DNA from: a virus
IMG/VR virus record: IMGVR_UViG_3300032236_000421
Coordinates: 1 to 38,389 of that record
DNA: 38,389 bases
Reading direction: 5' to 3' (one strand)
Made by a program: the position numbers and the translations under genes. Below the pieces are notes generated by a model. The model saw nothing but the letters and a program-made list of their open reading frames with translations. It had not been told where the DNA came from and did not search any database. Of the stretch, positions 31,552-38,144 are shown in pieces (within the stretch, counting starts at the first letter, position 1; each line of letters starts with the position of its first letter).

Positions 31552-31584
31552 TTTGAACACCTTAGGTTAGTTGACTGAGATCCT

Positions 31585-31614
31585 ATTGTACACAAATTTA
31601 TAGCATTGTGTACA
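31585..31614 (-). promoter_or_regulatory. Leftward promoter built on an inverted-repeat operator
   Basis: TGTACACAA (31587-31595) and TTGTGTACA (31606-31614) form a perfect 9-bp inverted repeat with a 10-bp centre. On the minus strand TACAAT (31590-31585) can serve as -10 and TGTACA (31614-31609) as -35 with an 18-bp spacer. Both boxes lie in the repeat arms, so a dimeric protein bound here would block or shape transcription of the operon starting at 31551. Confidence 0.65.
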
Positions 31615-31629
31615 TTATTTTATAAGGAC

Positions 31630-31651
31630 TTACCCTTATTTTTGAGGGTAA
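31630..31651. other. Perfect hairpin TTACCCT/AGGGTAA
   Basis: A 7-bp stem (31630-31636 with 31645-31651) with loop TATTTTTG. GAGGGTAA recurs once more about 20 nt to the right. It could be a protein-binding palindrome upstream of the leftward promoter or a weak terminator for incoming leftward transcripts. Confidence 0.5.
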
Positions 31652-31777
31652 TGAAAAGGTAGTGTGAGGGTAACGGAAAAATGCGCGAATTGCCGGTAAA
31701 AAGTGGTTAATTATTAAGGTGTTAGATGATGTGCAGTCTAATAAGGTAATAAATACTTTAAACTTTAATAAGATGTC

Positions 31778-31793
31778 TATATATATATATATA
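31778..31793. repeat. TA dinucleotide tract in AT-rich DNA
   Basis: Eight TA units at 31778-31793, within an AT-rich stretch at about 31725-31800. It lies 115 bp left of the iteron array, a layout typical of a DNA-unwinding element beside iterons. Confidence 0.6.
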
Positions 31794-31906
31794 GGTGTTT
31801 ATGTGTCACACGGGATCCGCGCACAACGTAGCGGCTCTTCGACATAAAAAAGGCAATATTTTTTGACCCTTCAAGGAAAACTTAGTAAATAGGCTTAAGC
31901 GTAATA

Positions 31907-32042
31907 CTAAGACTTAGTGAGCCTGTAAGCCCTAAGACTTAGTGAGTGGCTAAGACTTAGTGAGTATTTGTCCTAAGACTTAGTGAGCTTGTTGGTTGTC
32001 CAACAACCTAAGACTTAGTGAGTGTGGCTAAGACTTAGTGAG
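31907..32042. repeat. Six-copy palindromic iteron array
   Basis: The 15-mer CTAAGACTTAGTGAG occurs six times without mismatch, all in the same orientation: starts at 31907, 31932, 31950, 31973, 32008 and 32028. Its first 11 bases, CTAAGACTTAG, are a palindrome around a central A. Spacing between starts is 25, 18, 23, 35 and 20 bp. A partial copy (ACTTAGTA) lies near 31880. The array looks like binding sites for a dimeric initiator, terminase or regulator. Confidence 0.92.
31994..32008. repeat. Second palindrome, copy 1
   Basis: GGTTGTCCAACAACC: 6-bp arms around CCA. Located between iterons 4 and 5, its last base is the first base of iteron 5. The preceding GAGCTTGT is shared with copy 2. Confidence 0.75.
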
Positions 32043-32048
32043 CTTGTA

Positions 32049-32063
32049 GGTTGTCCAACAACT
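32049..32063. repeat. Second palindrome, copy 2
   Basis: GGTTGTCCAACAACT follows iteron 6. It differs from copy 1 at the last base only, and the shared unit extends left through GAGCTTGT with one mismatch. Confidence 0.75.
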
Positions 32064-32101
32064 CGGCTACCAGGCTCTCGGCTTCGGGCAAAAATCTTGG
32101 C

Positions 32102-32118
32102 GGGTAGGGGGGGTAGGG
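32102..32118 (+). other. G-quadruplex motif with adjoining hairpin
   Basis: GGGTAGGGGGGGTAGGG gives four G3 runs with loops TA, G and TA, the strict G4 consensus. The overlapping TAGGGC can also pair with GCCCTA about 10 nt downstream, so two exclusive structures are possible. It lies 100 bp upstream of the terminase small subunit start, where a packaging site or transcription pause element could act. Confidence 0.65.
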
Positions 32119-32148
32119 CCCTGCGAGGAGCCCTAGCTAGCGGAGGTT

Positions 32149-32205
32149 ATGCCAACAAAATTTTTTTATAGCAAATTTTTTTTATATAATAAATTGCCTA
32201 CATGA
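32149..32205 (+). CDS. Putative terminase leader peptide (18 aa)
   Basis: ATG 32149 follows GGAGG after only 2 nt, and TGA at 32203-32205 overlaps the terminase small subunit ATG as ATGA. The product MPTKFFYSKFFLYNKLPT is aromatic and basic. Since the terminase start has no ribosome-binding site of its own, re-initiation after this peptide would explain its translation. The spacing of GGAGG to ATG is shorter than ideal. Confidence 0.45.
   Translation: MPTKFFYSKFFLYNKLPT
32185..32190 (+). promoter_or_regulatory. Consensus -10 box before terminase genes
   Basis: TATAAT at 32185-32190 lies 11 nt before the terminase ATG in very AT-rich DNA; a -35 box is poor (T tract). A transcript starting near 32197 would be almost leaderless for the terminase. 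It may be chance in AT-rich sequence. Confidence 0.35.
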
Positions 32206-32723
32206 CCTACAATCGCAAAATGCTATCTCTACACTTCACACCCCGCGAAGTCCGCGCCACCGAGTCGCGATTGCAGCGCGTCTACGACGCGGCGAAGTTA
32301 GGCTTGTCCAACGATGCGCTTGCGCTCAAAGCTGGCATGATGCCCGAGGAGTTTCGTAAACTCTGCCAACTAGACCCAGTTGTCGAGTTGGCGGTTATGC
32401 AGGGCCGAGCCGAAGCGGAAGCCACCATGTCGCAAGTCGTGTACGACGCGGCGGTCGGCGGCGACGCCAAGATGGCGTTGGAGTTTCTGAAACATAAGCA
32501 CGCTTGGACTGCGGCTCAAGCCATCACGGTAGATGTAACTCAAACCATATCTATTATTACGGCGCTTGAGCAAGCCAACCAAAGAGTAGCAAATGGGCTT
32601 ACAATTGACGAAGCCGATTATCGCGTCAACGATAACCGGCTTCTTATCAACAACCGTGAAAAGGACGGCGATGACTACCAAGATATTAACTCAAGACCGG
32701 CTCAAAGAGCTACTTCAGTATGA
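32202..32723 (+). CDS. terS: Terminase small subunit
   Basis: 173 residues placed before the large subunit. The N-terminal part has a helix-turn-helix-like stretch (YDAAKLGLSNDALALKAGMM, then PEEFRKLCQLDP) as in DNA-recognising small terminases. A helical region typical of the oligomerisation domain follows (AEAEATMSQVVYDAAVGGDA, KMALEFLKHKHAW). The last 17 codons overlap the HNH gene, so the C-terminus may have been altered by that insertion. It should recognise the packaging site and recruit the motor. Confidence 0.82.
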   Translation: MTYNRKMLSLHFTPREVRATESRLQRVYDAAKLGLSNDALALKAGMMPEEFRKLCQLDPVVELAVMQGRAEAEATMSQVVYDAAVGGDAKMALEFLKHKHAWTAAQAITVDVTQTISIITALEQANQRVANGLTIDEADYRVNDNRLLINNREKDGDDYQDINSRPAQRATSV

Positions 32724-33153
32724 CGCCGACACAGGCGTCTTTACCTGGCGGGCTACCCGCAGAGCGGCTAAGGCAAACGCAATAGCCGGTACGCGCAGCG
32801 TCAAAAATTACATTATGGTAAGCGTAGATGCAAAAGTGTATTGCGCGCATCGGCTTGCTTGGCTGTATACCCACGGCGTTTGGCCTACTTCCGAACTAGA
32901 CCACATAAACAGAATCCGCAATGACAACCGCATAGAAAACTTGCGGTTAGCCGATCGATACATCAACACCCGTAACACCGAAACGCGCAAAGATAATTTG
33001 TCCGGCGCCAAAGGTGTGCGTTGGCATAAAACGCAAGCTAGGTGGGAATCCCGTATACAGCACAACCATAAACCGATTACGATAGGCTATTACGGCAATT
33101 TGCAAGATGCTGTACAAGCCCGCAAGATTGCTGAAATTTTATTAGGTTGGTAA
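32671..33153 (+). CDS. HNH endonuclease with AP2-like domain (copy 3)
   Basis: 160 residues from ATG 32671, supported by AAGGA 5 nt upstream; an upstream in-frame ATG at 32593 would lie deep in the terminase gene. HNH core: YCAHRLAWLYTHGVWPTSEL, then DHINRIRNDNRIENLR. AP2-like part: NLSGAKGVRWHKTQARWESR, then ITIGYYGNLQDAVQARK. It lies between the two terminase genes and ends 3 nt before the large-subunit ATG. Its GC content is closer to the genome average than copies 1, 2 and 4, so it may be an older resident. Confidence 0.9.
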   Translation: MTTKILTQDRLKELLQYDADTGVFTWRATRRAAKANAIAGTRSVKNYIMVSVDAKVYCAHRLAWLYTHGVWPTSELDHINRIRNDNRIENLRLADRYINTRNTETRKDNLSGAKGVRWHKTQARWESRIQHNHKPITIGYYGNLQDAVQARKIAEILLGW

Positions 33154-33156
33154 ACA

Positions 33157-34677
33157 ATGCAAACGACACAGTACAGCGCCGCCGAAGAGATGCGCCTCAT
33201 GTCAGCGCTTTGGTCGCCCAAGATCAAGGATGACCCACTAGCGTTTGTCTTGTACGCGTTCCCTTGGGGTCAGAAAGGCACACCGCTAGAACACTTCTCA
33301 GGCCCACGCAAATGGCAGCGGGAAGTCCTGTCTGACCTGACCGCGCACATTAAGCAAAACAACGGCAAGGTTGACTTCGACACGTTCAGGATGGCGACCT
33401 CTTCAGGACGCGGTATTGGCAAATCTGCGTTGGTCAGTTGGCTCACCTTATGGATGTTGTCCACACGCATAGGCTCGACGACCATCATCTCGGCAAACTC
33501 CGAATCACAACTCCGATCGGTCACCTGGGCAGAAATTACCAAGTGGTTGGCGATGTCACTCAACTCACATTGGTTTGAGGTTAGCGCAACCAGGCTCATG
33601 CCCGCTAAATGGATCACCGAGTTGGTCGAGCGTGACTTAAAGAAAGGCACACGCTATTGGTCGGTGGAAGGCAGGCTTTGGTCAAGCGAAAACCCTGACG
33701 CTTATGCTGGCGTTCACAATTACGATGGCGTGATGGTGATCTTTGATGAAGCCTCCGGTATTGACGACGCCATTTGGGCGGTGACCGCTGGCTTCTTTAC
33801 AGAGAACACGCCTAACCGTTTTTGGATGGCGTTCTCTAACCCACGGCGCAACACCGGCTACTTCTACGAATGCCACAACTCCAAGCGTGACTTTTGGAAC
33901 ACCAAAATTGTGGACGCGCGCACGGTCGAAGGTACGGACAAGGCCGTGTACCAGCAAATCATCGACGAATACGGCGCCGATTCATCACAAGCTGCGGTTG
34001 AGGTCTATGGTGACTTCCCATCAGCCGGTGATGATCAGTTTATATCATCCGCAATCGTTGACGAAGCCATGCGTCGGCCACGGCACAAGGACTTGAGCGC
34101 CCCCATTATTGTGGGTGTTGACCCAGCGCGCTTTGGATCAGACTCAACTGTCATCGCCATACGCCAAGGGCGTGACATTATTGGCATCAAACGCTTCAAG
34201 GGCGACGATACGATGACCGTTGTGGGCCACGTCATTGAGGCGATTGAGGAATACAAGCCCGCGTTGGTGGTGATCGACGAAGGCGGCGTGGGCGGCGGCG
34301 TTGTTGACCGGCTAAAAGAGCAGCGATACAAGATAAGAGGGGTCAATTTCGGAAATAAATCCAAAAATCCGCTCATGTATGGTAATTTAAGGGCTCAGAT
34401 GTGGGGCGATATGCGAAATTGGTTGAAAACCGCGTCGATTCCTAGTGACAGGATACTTAAAACTGATTTAATATCACCAGTAATGAAGCCCGATTCTAAA
34501 GGTACGATCTTTTTAGAGTCTAAGAAAGACATGAAAGCGCGGGGCCTAGCCTCGCCTGATGCAGCAGATGCTATATGCGTGACGTTTGCATTCCCTGTCG
34601 CGCATCGTGAGTATGCAGAACCAAAGCGCCGTAATTATTCGCCGCAAGGCGTACAAAATTCTTGGATGGGGGCTTAA
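33157..34677 (+). CDS. terL: Terminase large subunit
   Basis: 506 residues. The ATPase has Walker A ATSSGRGIGKSALVSW (residues about 80-95) and Walker B VMVIFDEASG (about 191-200). The C-terminal RNase H-like nuclease has VGVDPARFGSDSTVIA (about 321-336), ALVVIDEGGVGGGVVDRL (about 369-386) and a final Asp in SPDAADAICVTF (about 467-478). It pumps DNA through the portal and cuts it. Its position upstream of portal, scaffold and coat is standard. Confidence 0.95.
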   Translation: MQTTQYSAAEEMRLMSALWSPKIKDDPLAFVLYAFPWGQKGTPLEHFSGPRKWQREVLSDLTAHIKQNNGKVDFDTFRMATSSGRGIGKSALVSWLTLWMLSTRIGSTTIISANSESQLRSVTWAEITKWLAMSLNSHWFEVSATRLMPAKWITELVERDLKKGTRYWSVEGRLWSSENPDAYAGVHNYDGVMVIFDEASGIDDAIWAVTAGFFTENTPNRFWMAFSNPRRNTGYFYECHNSKRDFWNTKIVDARTVEGTDKAVYQQIIDEYGADSSQAAVEVYGDFPSAGDDQFISSAIVDEAMRRPRHKDLSAPIIVGVDPARFGSDSTVIAIRQGRDIIGIKRFKGDDTMTVVGHVIEAIEEYKPALVVIDEGGVGGGVVDRLKEQRYKIRGVNFGNKSKNPLMYGNLRAQMWGDMRNWLKTASIPSDRILKTDLISPVMKPDSKGTIFLESKKDMKARGLASPDAADAICVTFAFPVAHREYAEPKRRNYSPQGVQNSWMGA

Positions 34678-34806
34678 ATGCCGTTGAAGAAATCACCTAG
34701 CAAAGAGGCTTTCCGCGCAAACGTGAAGGCCGAGGCAAAAACTAAACCGATTAAGCAAGCCGTGGCGATTGCCTATGCTGTTAAACGTAAGGCAGAAAAG
34801 AAATGA
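34678..34806 (+). CDS. Small basic conserved phage protein (42 aa)
   Basis: ATG 34678 directly follows the terminase stop. The 42 residues begin MPLKKSPSKEAFRANVKAEA and end AIAYAVKRKAEKK. This pattern (P-x-K-x-x-S-x-x-A-F, then A-I-A-Y-A-x-x-R-x-A) is a widespread short phage protein family (DUF6496-like) of unknown role. Very basic, so DNA or procapsid binding is possible. ATGA overlap with the next gene. Confidence 0.82.
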   Translation: MPLKKSPSKEAFRANVKAEAKTKPIKQAVAIAYAVKRKAEKK

Positions 34807-34916
34807 AAGCTAAACCTTTTGAAAAATCCAAAAAAGACGTCGAGCCTAAGAACATGAAAGAAGGTTCTAAGCGCGAAGAAAAGATGGATAAACGCCAAAT
34901 GACTAAAAAGAAATGA
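34803..34916 (+). CDS. Small highly charged Lys/Glu protein (37 aa)
   Basis: 37 residues between ATGA overlaps on both sides (34803 and 34913). Composition is mostly Lys, Glu, Asp and Met (FEKSKKDVEPKNMKEGSKRE), with no hydrophobic core, so it is likely disordered or helical. Its tight coupling within the terminase-portal segment supports expression. It resembles the short KKK-rich peptides common next to DUF6496-type genes. Function is unknown. Confidence 0.72.
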   Translation: MKAKPFEKSKKDVEPKNMKEGSKREEKMDKRQMTKKK

Positions 34917-35158
34917 TCAGACCATTAAACGACAATATCGTAGTCAAGCCCGACCCGTTTGTGCAAAGCGGGCTGCTTATCCTACCTGAAGAAGATATGC
35001 GTACAGGTGTAGTGGTCGCAGCGGGCCCAGGCAAAAAAGGCAGCAACCGACCCTTGATGGTCAAAGTTGGCGACCATGTGATGTACAGCGGCACGATCGA
35101 CCAAAAATTTGATGATCTGCTTGTGATGAAAGACAAGGACGTGATTGGATTGGTATGA
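34913..35158 (+). CDS. GroES-like co-chaperonin
   Basis: 81 residues. GroES signatures: IRPLNDNIVVKPDP at the N-terminus (compare IRPLHDRVIVK), a mobile-loop-like hydrophobic segment QSGLLILPEED (residues about 18-28), TGVVVAAGPGKKG (about 31-43, compare GEVVAVGNG), then VKVGDHVMYSG (about 50-60) and VMKDKDVIGLV at the end. It is shorter than host GroES (about 97 aa) in the dome region. It may replace host GroES on GroEL to fold the coat or portal, as T4 gp31 does. It sits directly upstream of the portal with ATGA overlaps. Confidence 0.88.
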   Translation: MIRPLNDNIVVKPDPFVQSGLLILPEEDMRTGVVVAAGPGKKGSNRPLMVKVGDHVMYSGTIDQKFDDLLVMKDKDVIGLV

Positions 35159-37317
35159 ACGATAAAGACATCATAGACACCGCGCTGCATCGCATGACAA
35201 TGGCGATAGCCGCCTATTCTGATAGCCGTGAGGATGAACTAGATGACTTACGATTCTACGCAGCAAGCCCCGACAACCAATATCAATGGCCAGCCGACGT
35301 ACTCGCTACTAGAGGCGCAGTTCAGGGCCAAACAATTAACGCTCGACCTTGCCTTACCATTAACAAACTGCCTCAGCACGTCCGACAAGTCACCAACGAC
35401 CAACGCCAAAATCGACCAAGTGGGAAAGTAATCCCTGCTGACGACAAAGCTGACGTGGAAGTTGCCGAGATTTTCAACGGCATGGTGCGTCATATTGAGT
35501 ATATGTCGGACGCGGACGTTGCATACGACACCGCTTGCGAAAACCAAGTGGCGTACGGTGAAGGCTACATTCGACTGCTTACCGAGTACGAAAGCCCTAA
35601 TTCGTTTGATCAAACCATCAAAATTGGGCGTATTCGCAATAGTTTTAGCGTCTACATGGATCCGACCATCCAAGACCCTTGCGGCTCAGACGCACAATGG
35701 TGTTTTGTGACCGAAGACGTGCTGCTTGAAGACTTTGAGCGTATGTTTCCTGACGCGCAACCCGTGTCCTCTCTCCAAGCGCAAAGCGTGGGCAACGAAT
35801 CCTACGCCCCGTGGTTAAGCGTAGACACCATTCGGATTGCCGATTATTACTACGTCGAACACGAAAAAGCTACGCTAAATCTGTATTACGGCAACGTAAG
35901 TGCTTTGAAAGGCTCACCTGAAGACCAACAAATGGTTCAGTTAGGCATGAAACCGATCAAAAGCCGCTTGGTTGACATTAAAAAAGTCAGACATTGCAAA
36001 ATCAATGGCTTTGAAGTGTTGGAGTCAAACGATTGGGCGGGCGAGTGGATTCCAGTTGTGCGGGTGGTCGGCAACGAATTTGAGATCGACGGGCGCATTC
36101 ATGTGTCGGGCATTGTTCGCAACGCCAAGGATGCACAGCGGATGTACAACTATTGGGTAAGCCAAGAAGCAGAAATGCTTGCCTTGGCACCCAAAGCACC
36201 GTTTATTGGCTACGGCGGTCAGTTTGAAGGCTACGAACAGCAATGGAAAACAGCCAACACGACCAACTGGCCGTACCTTGAGGTTAACCCTGATGTAAGC
36301 GACGGTGCGGGCACTCCGCTGCCTTTGCCGCAACGCTCACAACCGCCTATGGCGCAGACCGGCTTAATTCAAGCCAAAATGGGCGCCAGCGACGATATTA
36401 AAGGCACGACAGGGCAATATGACTCTAGCCTCGGCGCGACCTCTAACGAGCGTTCAGGCAAGGCTATCATGGCGCGTGAGCGTCAGACCGACACCGGCAC
36501 TTATCATTACGTTGACAACCTCGCCCGTGCGATACGCCACATTACGCGCCAAATCGTGGGCCTAGTGCCTAAACTGTACGACACCCAACGCATTGCGCGC
36601 ATCATGGGTGAAGACGGGCAACCTGATTCAGCCAAGATCGACCCTAATCAAGCCGAGCCGGTCAAGAAAATTGTTGACCAAAACGGCATTGAAATTGACC
36701 GGATTTACAACCCTGGTGTCGGAACGTACGACGTCATGGTCACGACCGGCCCAAGCTACATGACCAAACGCCAAGAGGCGTTGGAATCTATGGGTCAATT
36801 GCTGCAAGGCAACCCACAACTGTGGGCGGTTGCCGGTGATTTGTTTATCAAAAACATGGATTGGCCTGGTGCGCAAGAAATGGCTAAACGCTTTGCCAAG
36901 ACGATTGATCCTAAGTTGATGGACGACGGCAATAAAGACCCAGCCTTGCAAGCCGCCGAGCAGCAGATGCAAGCGATGGCGCAAGAAATGGAAAATATGC
37001 ACAAGATGCTGCAAAACGTGTCCAAGTCAATCGAAATGAAAGACATTGAGATCAAAGAAAACGCCAACTTGATCAAAGCATTCGATGCTGAAACCAAGCG
37101 TATTGCGGCTGTACAAGCCTCTATGTCGCCCGAGCAGATTCAAGACGTAGTAATGGGTACTGTTCATTCTATGATTACGTCAGGTGATTTAGTAGGCGCA
37201 ATGGAAAATCGTGGCGGCAATCAAGTAAATGATGATATCATACCTGAGAACGTACCTCAAGGAATGATAAATGAACAGCCAGCACTTAACACAAACCCAA
37301 ATGCACCACCTGTTTGA
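35155..37317 (+). CDS. Portal protein, P22 gp1-like
   Basis: 720 residues, the size of the P22 portal (725). Family features: an N-terminal region with DLRFYAASPDNQYQWP and RPCLTINKLPQHVRQVTNDQ, then YDTACENQVAYGEGYIRLLT. The middle holds WAGEWIPVVRVVGNEFEIDG and SGKAIMARERQTDTGTYHYV. The C-terminus has long helices rich in Gln/Met (EQQMQAMAQEMENMHKMLQN), as in the P22 barrel region. It forms the dodecameric DNA gate. The last 47 nt overlap an HNH gene in another frame. Confidence 0.93.
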   Translation: MNDKDIIDTALHRMTMAIAAYSDSREDELDDLRFYAASPDNQYQWPADVLATRGAVQGQTINARPCLTINKLPQHVRQVTNDQRQNRPSGKVIPADDKADVEVAEIFNGMVRHIEYMSDADVAYDTACENQVAYGEGYIRLLTEYESPNSFDQTIKIGRIRNSFSVYMDPTIQDPCGSDAQWCFVTEDVLLEDFERMFPDAQPVSSLQAQSVGNESYAPWLSVDTIRIADYYYVEHEKATLNLYYGNVSALKGSPEDQQMVQLGMKPIKSRLVDIKKVRHCKINGFEVLESNDWAGEWIPVVRVVGNEFEIDGRIHVSGIVRNAKDAQRMYNYWVSQEAEMLALAPKAPFIGYGGQFEGYEQQWKTANTTNWPYLEVNPDVSDGAGTPLPLPQRSQPPMAQTGLIQAKMGASDDIKGTTGQYDSSLGATSNERSGKAIMARERQTDTGTYHYVDNLARAIRHITRQIVGLVPKLYDTQRIARIMGEDGQPDSAKIDPNQAEPVKKIVDQNGIEIDRIYNPGVGTYDVMVTTGPSYMTKRQEALESMGQLLQGNPQLWAVAGDLFIKNMDWPGAQEMAKRFAKTIDPKLMDDGNKDPALQAAEQQMQAMAQEMENMHKMLQNVSKSIEMKDIEIKENANLIKAFDAETKRIAAVQASMSPEQIQDVVMGTVHSMITSGDLVGAMENRGGNQVNDDIIPENVPQGMINEQPALNTNPNAPPV

Positions 37318-37777
37318 GTACAAAGACGGAAAGCTATTGTGGCGTGTAAAAACGTCGCGCAAAACAGTAATAGGAAATGAAGCAGGTACCCTTAGAAAAA
37401 CTGATGGATACAGGCAAATAATGATCAATCGAAAGCCGTATAGAACGCATAGATTGGTTTATTTATATCATCATGGTTATATTCCTGAGATAATTGATCA
37501 TATAAATCAAGATGCTTCGGATAACAGAGTAGAAAATTTACGTCCAGCTACACGCGCAGAAAACGCATATAACTGTTCTTTTAGACCTGACAATACTTCC
37601 GGCGTAAAGGGAGTTACTTGGGATAAAGCAAAAAACAAATGGTCTGCTAGGCTTTACGCAGACAGAATGTGTATAAATTTAGGCCGATTTATGAATTTTG
37701 ATGACGCAGCAAAAGCCATTAAAGTAGCAAGAGCCGTGTATCACGGAGAATTTGCTTGCACCGGAGAGATAACATGA
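37271..37777 (+). CDS. HNH endonuclease with AP2-like domain (copy 4)
   Basis: 168 residues; ATG 37271 lies inside the portal 3' end with AAGGA 7 nt upstream. HNH core: YRTHRLVYLYHHGYIPEIID, then HINQDASDNRVENLRP. AP2-like part: NTSGVKGVTWDKAKNKWSAR, then INLGRFMNFDDAAKA. It is more AT-rich than the portal. Its stop overlaps the start of the DUF5856-like gene as ATGA, so it is wedged tightly in the head operon. Confidence 0.9.
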   Translation: MNSQHLTQTQMHHLFEYKDGKLLWRVKTSRKTVIGNEAGTLRKTDGYRQIMINRKPYRTHRLVYLYHHGYIPEIIDHINQDASDNRVENLRPATRAENAYNCSFRPDNTSGVKGVTWDKAKNKWSARLYADRMCINLGRFMNFDDAAKAIKVARAVYHGEFACTGEIT

Positions 37778-38136
37778 AAGCGGCAAATTTTATAGGTCAA
37801 TTATTTTTAGCCCGTGATGTGACGCATTCGGTGCATTTGAACACCCGATCGTACGCCAAACACAAAGCATTGCAAAAGTTCTATGAGAACATTATCGACT
37901 TGGCTGACACTTTTGCCGAGGCCTACCAAGGCAAACACGGCTTAATCGGGTCGGTCACTTTGCAATCGGCTAAGAAAACATTGAACGTAACTGAATTTCT
38001 TGAAGACCAACTCAAGCAAATTGAGGACGAACGGTACGACATTTGCGATAAGTCGTATACACCTCTTCAGAATATAATCGACGAGATCATTGGGTTGTAT
38101 CTGAGTACACTCTATAAATTGAAATTTCTTTCGTAA
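37774..38136 (+). CDS. DUF5856-like protein (120 aa)
   Basis: The start is taken as ATG 37774 (GGAGAG upstream, ATGA with the HNH stop); an in-frame ATG at 37756 would lie within the HNH gene. The all-helical 120-residue product has LFLARDVTHSVHLNTRSYAK, HKALQKFYENIIDLADTFAE and AYQGKHGLIG, the pattern of DUF5856 proteins with a ferritin/Dps-like helical bundle found in many head-gene clusters. The conserved His and Glu residues could bind metal. The role in the virion is unknown. Confidence 0.8.
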   Translation: MKAANFIGQLFLARDVTHSVHLNTRSYAKHKALQKFYENIIDLADTFAEAYQGKHGLIGSVTLQSAKKTLNVTEFLEDQLKQIEDERYDICDKSYTPLQNIIDEIIGLYLSTLYKLKFLS

Positions 38137-38144
38137 GGCATATC

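Larger units (their letters stand above)
31552..32148. other. Main intergenic control region (about 600 bp)
   Basis: This is the only gap above 300 bp, between divergent early-left and late-right genes. From left to right it holds an inverted-repeat operator/promoter, a perfect hairpin, a TA tract in AT-rich DNA, a six-copy palindromic repeat array with a second palindrome, a G-quadruplex motif with hairpin, and a GGAGG site leading to the terminase leader. I see no ORF above about 20 codons with a plausible start in it, apart from the leader peptide at its right edge. Origin, packaging and late-control roles are all possible. Confidence 0.7.

Noticed and set aside
31907-32042. CRISPR array
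   Set aside because: Repeats are only 15 bp, spacers are 3-20 bp and irregular, and no Cas1/Cas2 or effector genes are present.
31552-32148. DnaA-box cluster
   Set aside because: I found no convincing TTATNCACA match on either strand, so an origin claim rests on the iterons and AT tract only.
32593-32670. Upstream extension of HNH copy 3
   Set aside because: The extra 26 codons lie inside the terminase gene; the later ATG at 32671 has AAGGA at good spacing and aligns with the start of the other HNH copies.
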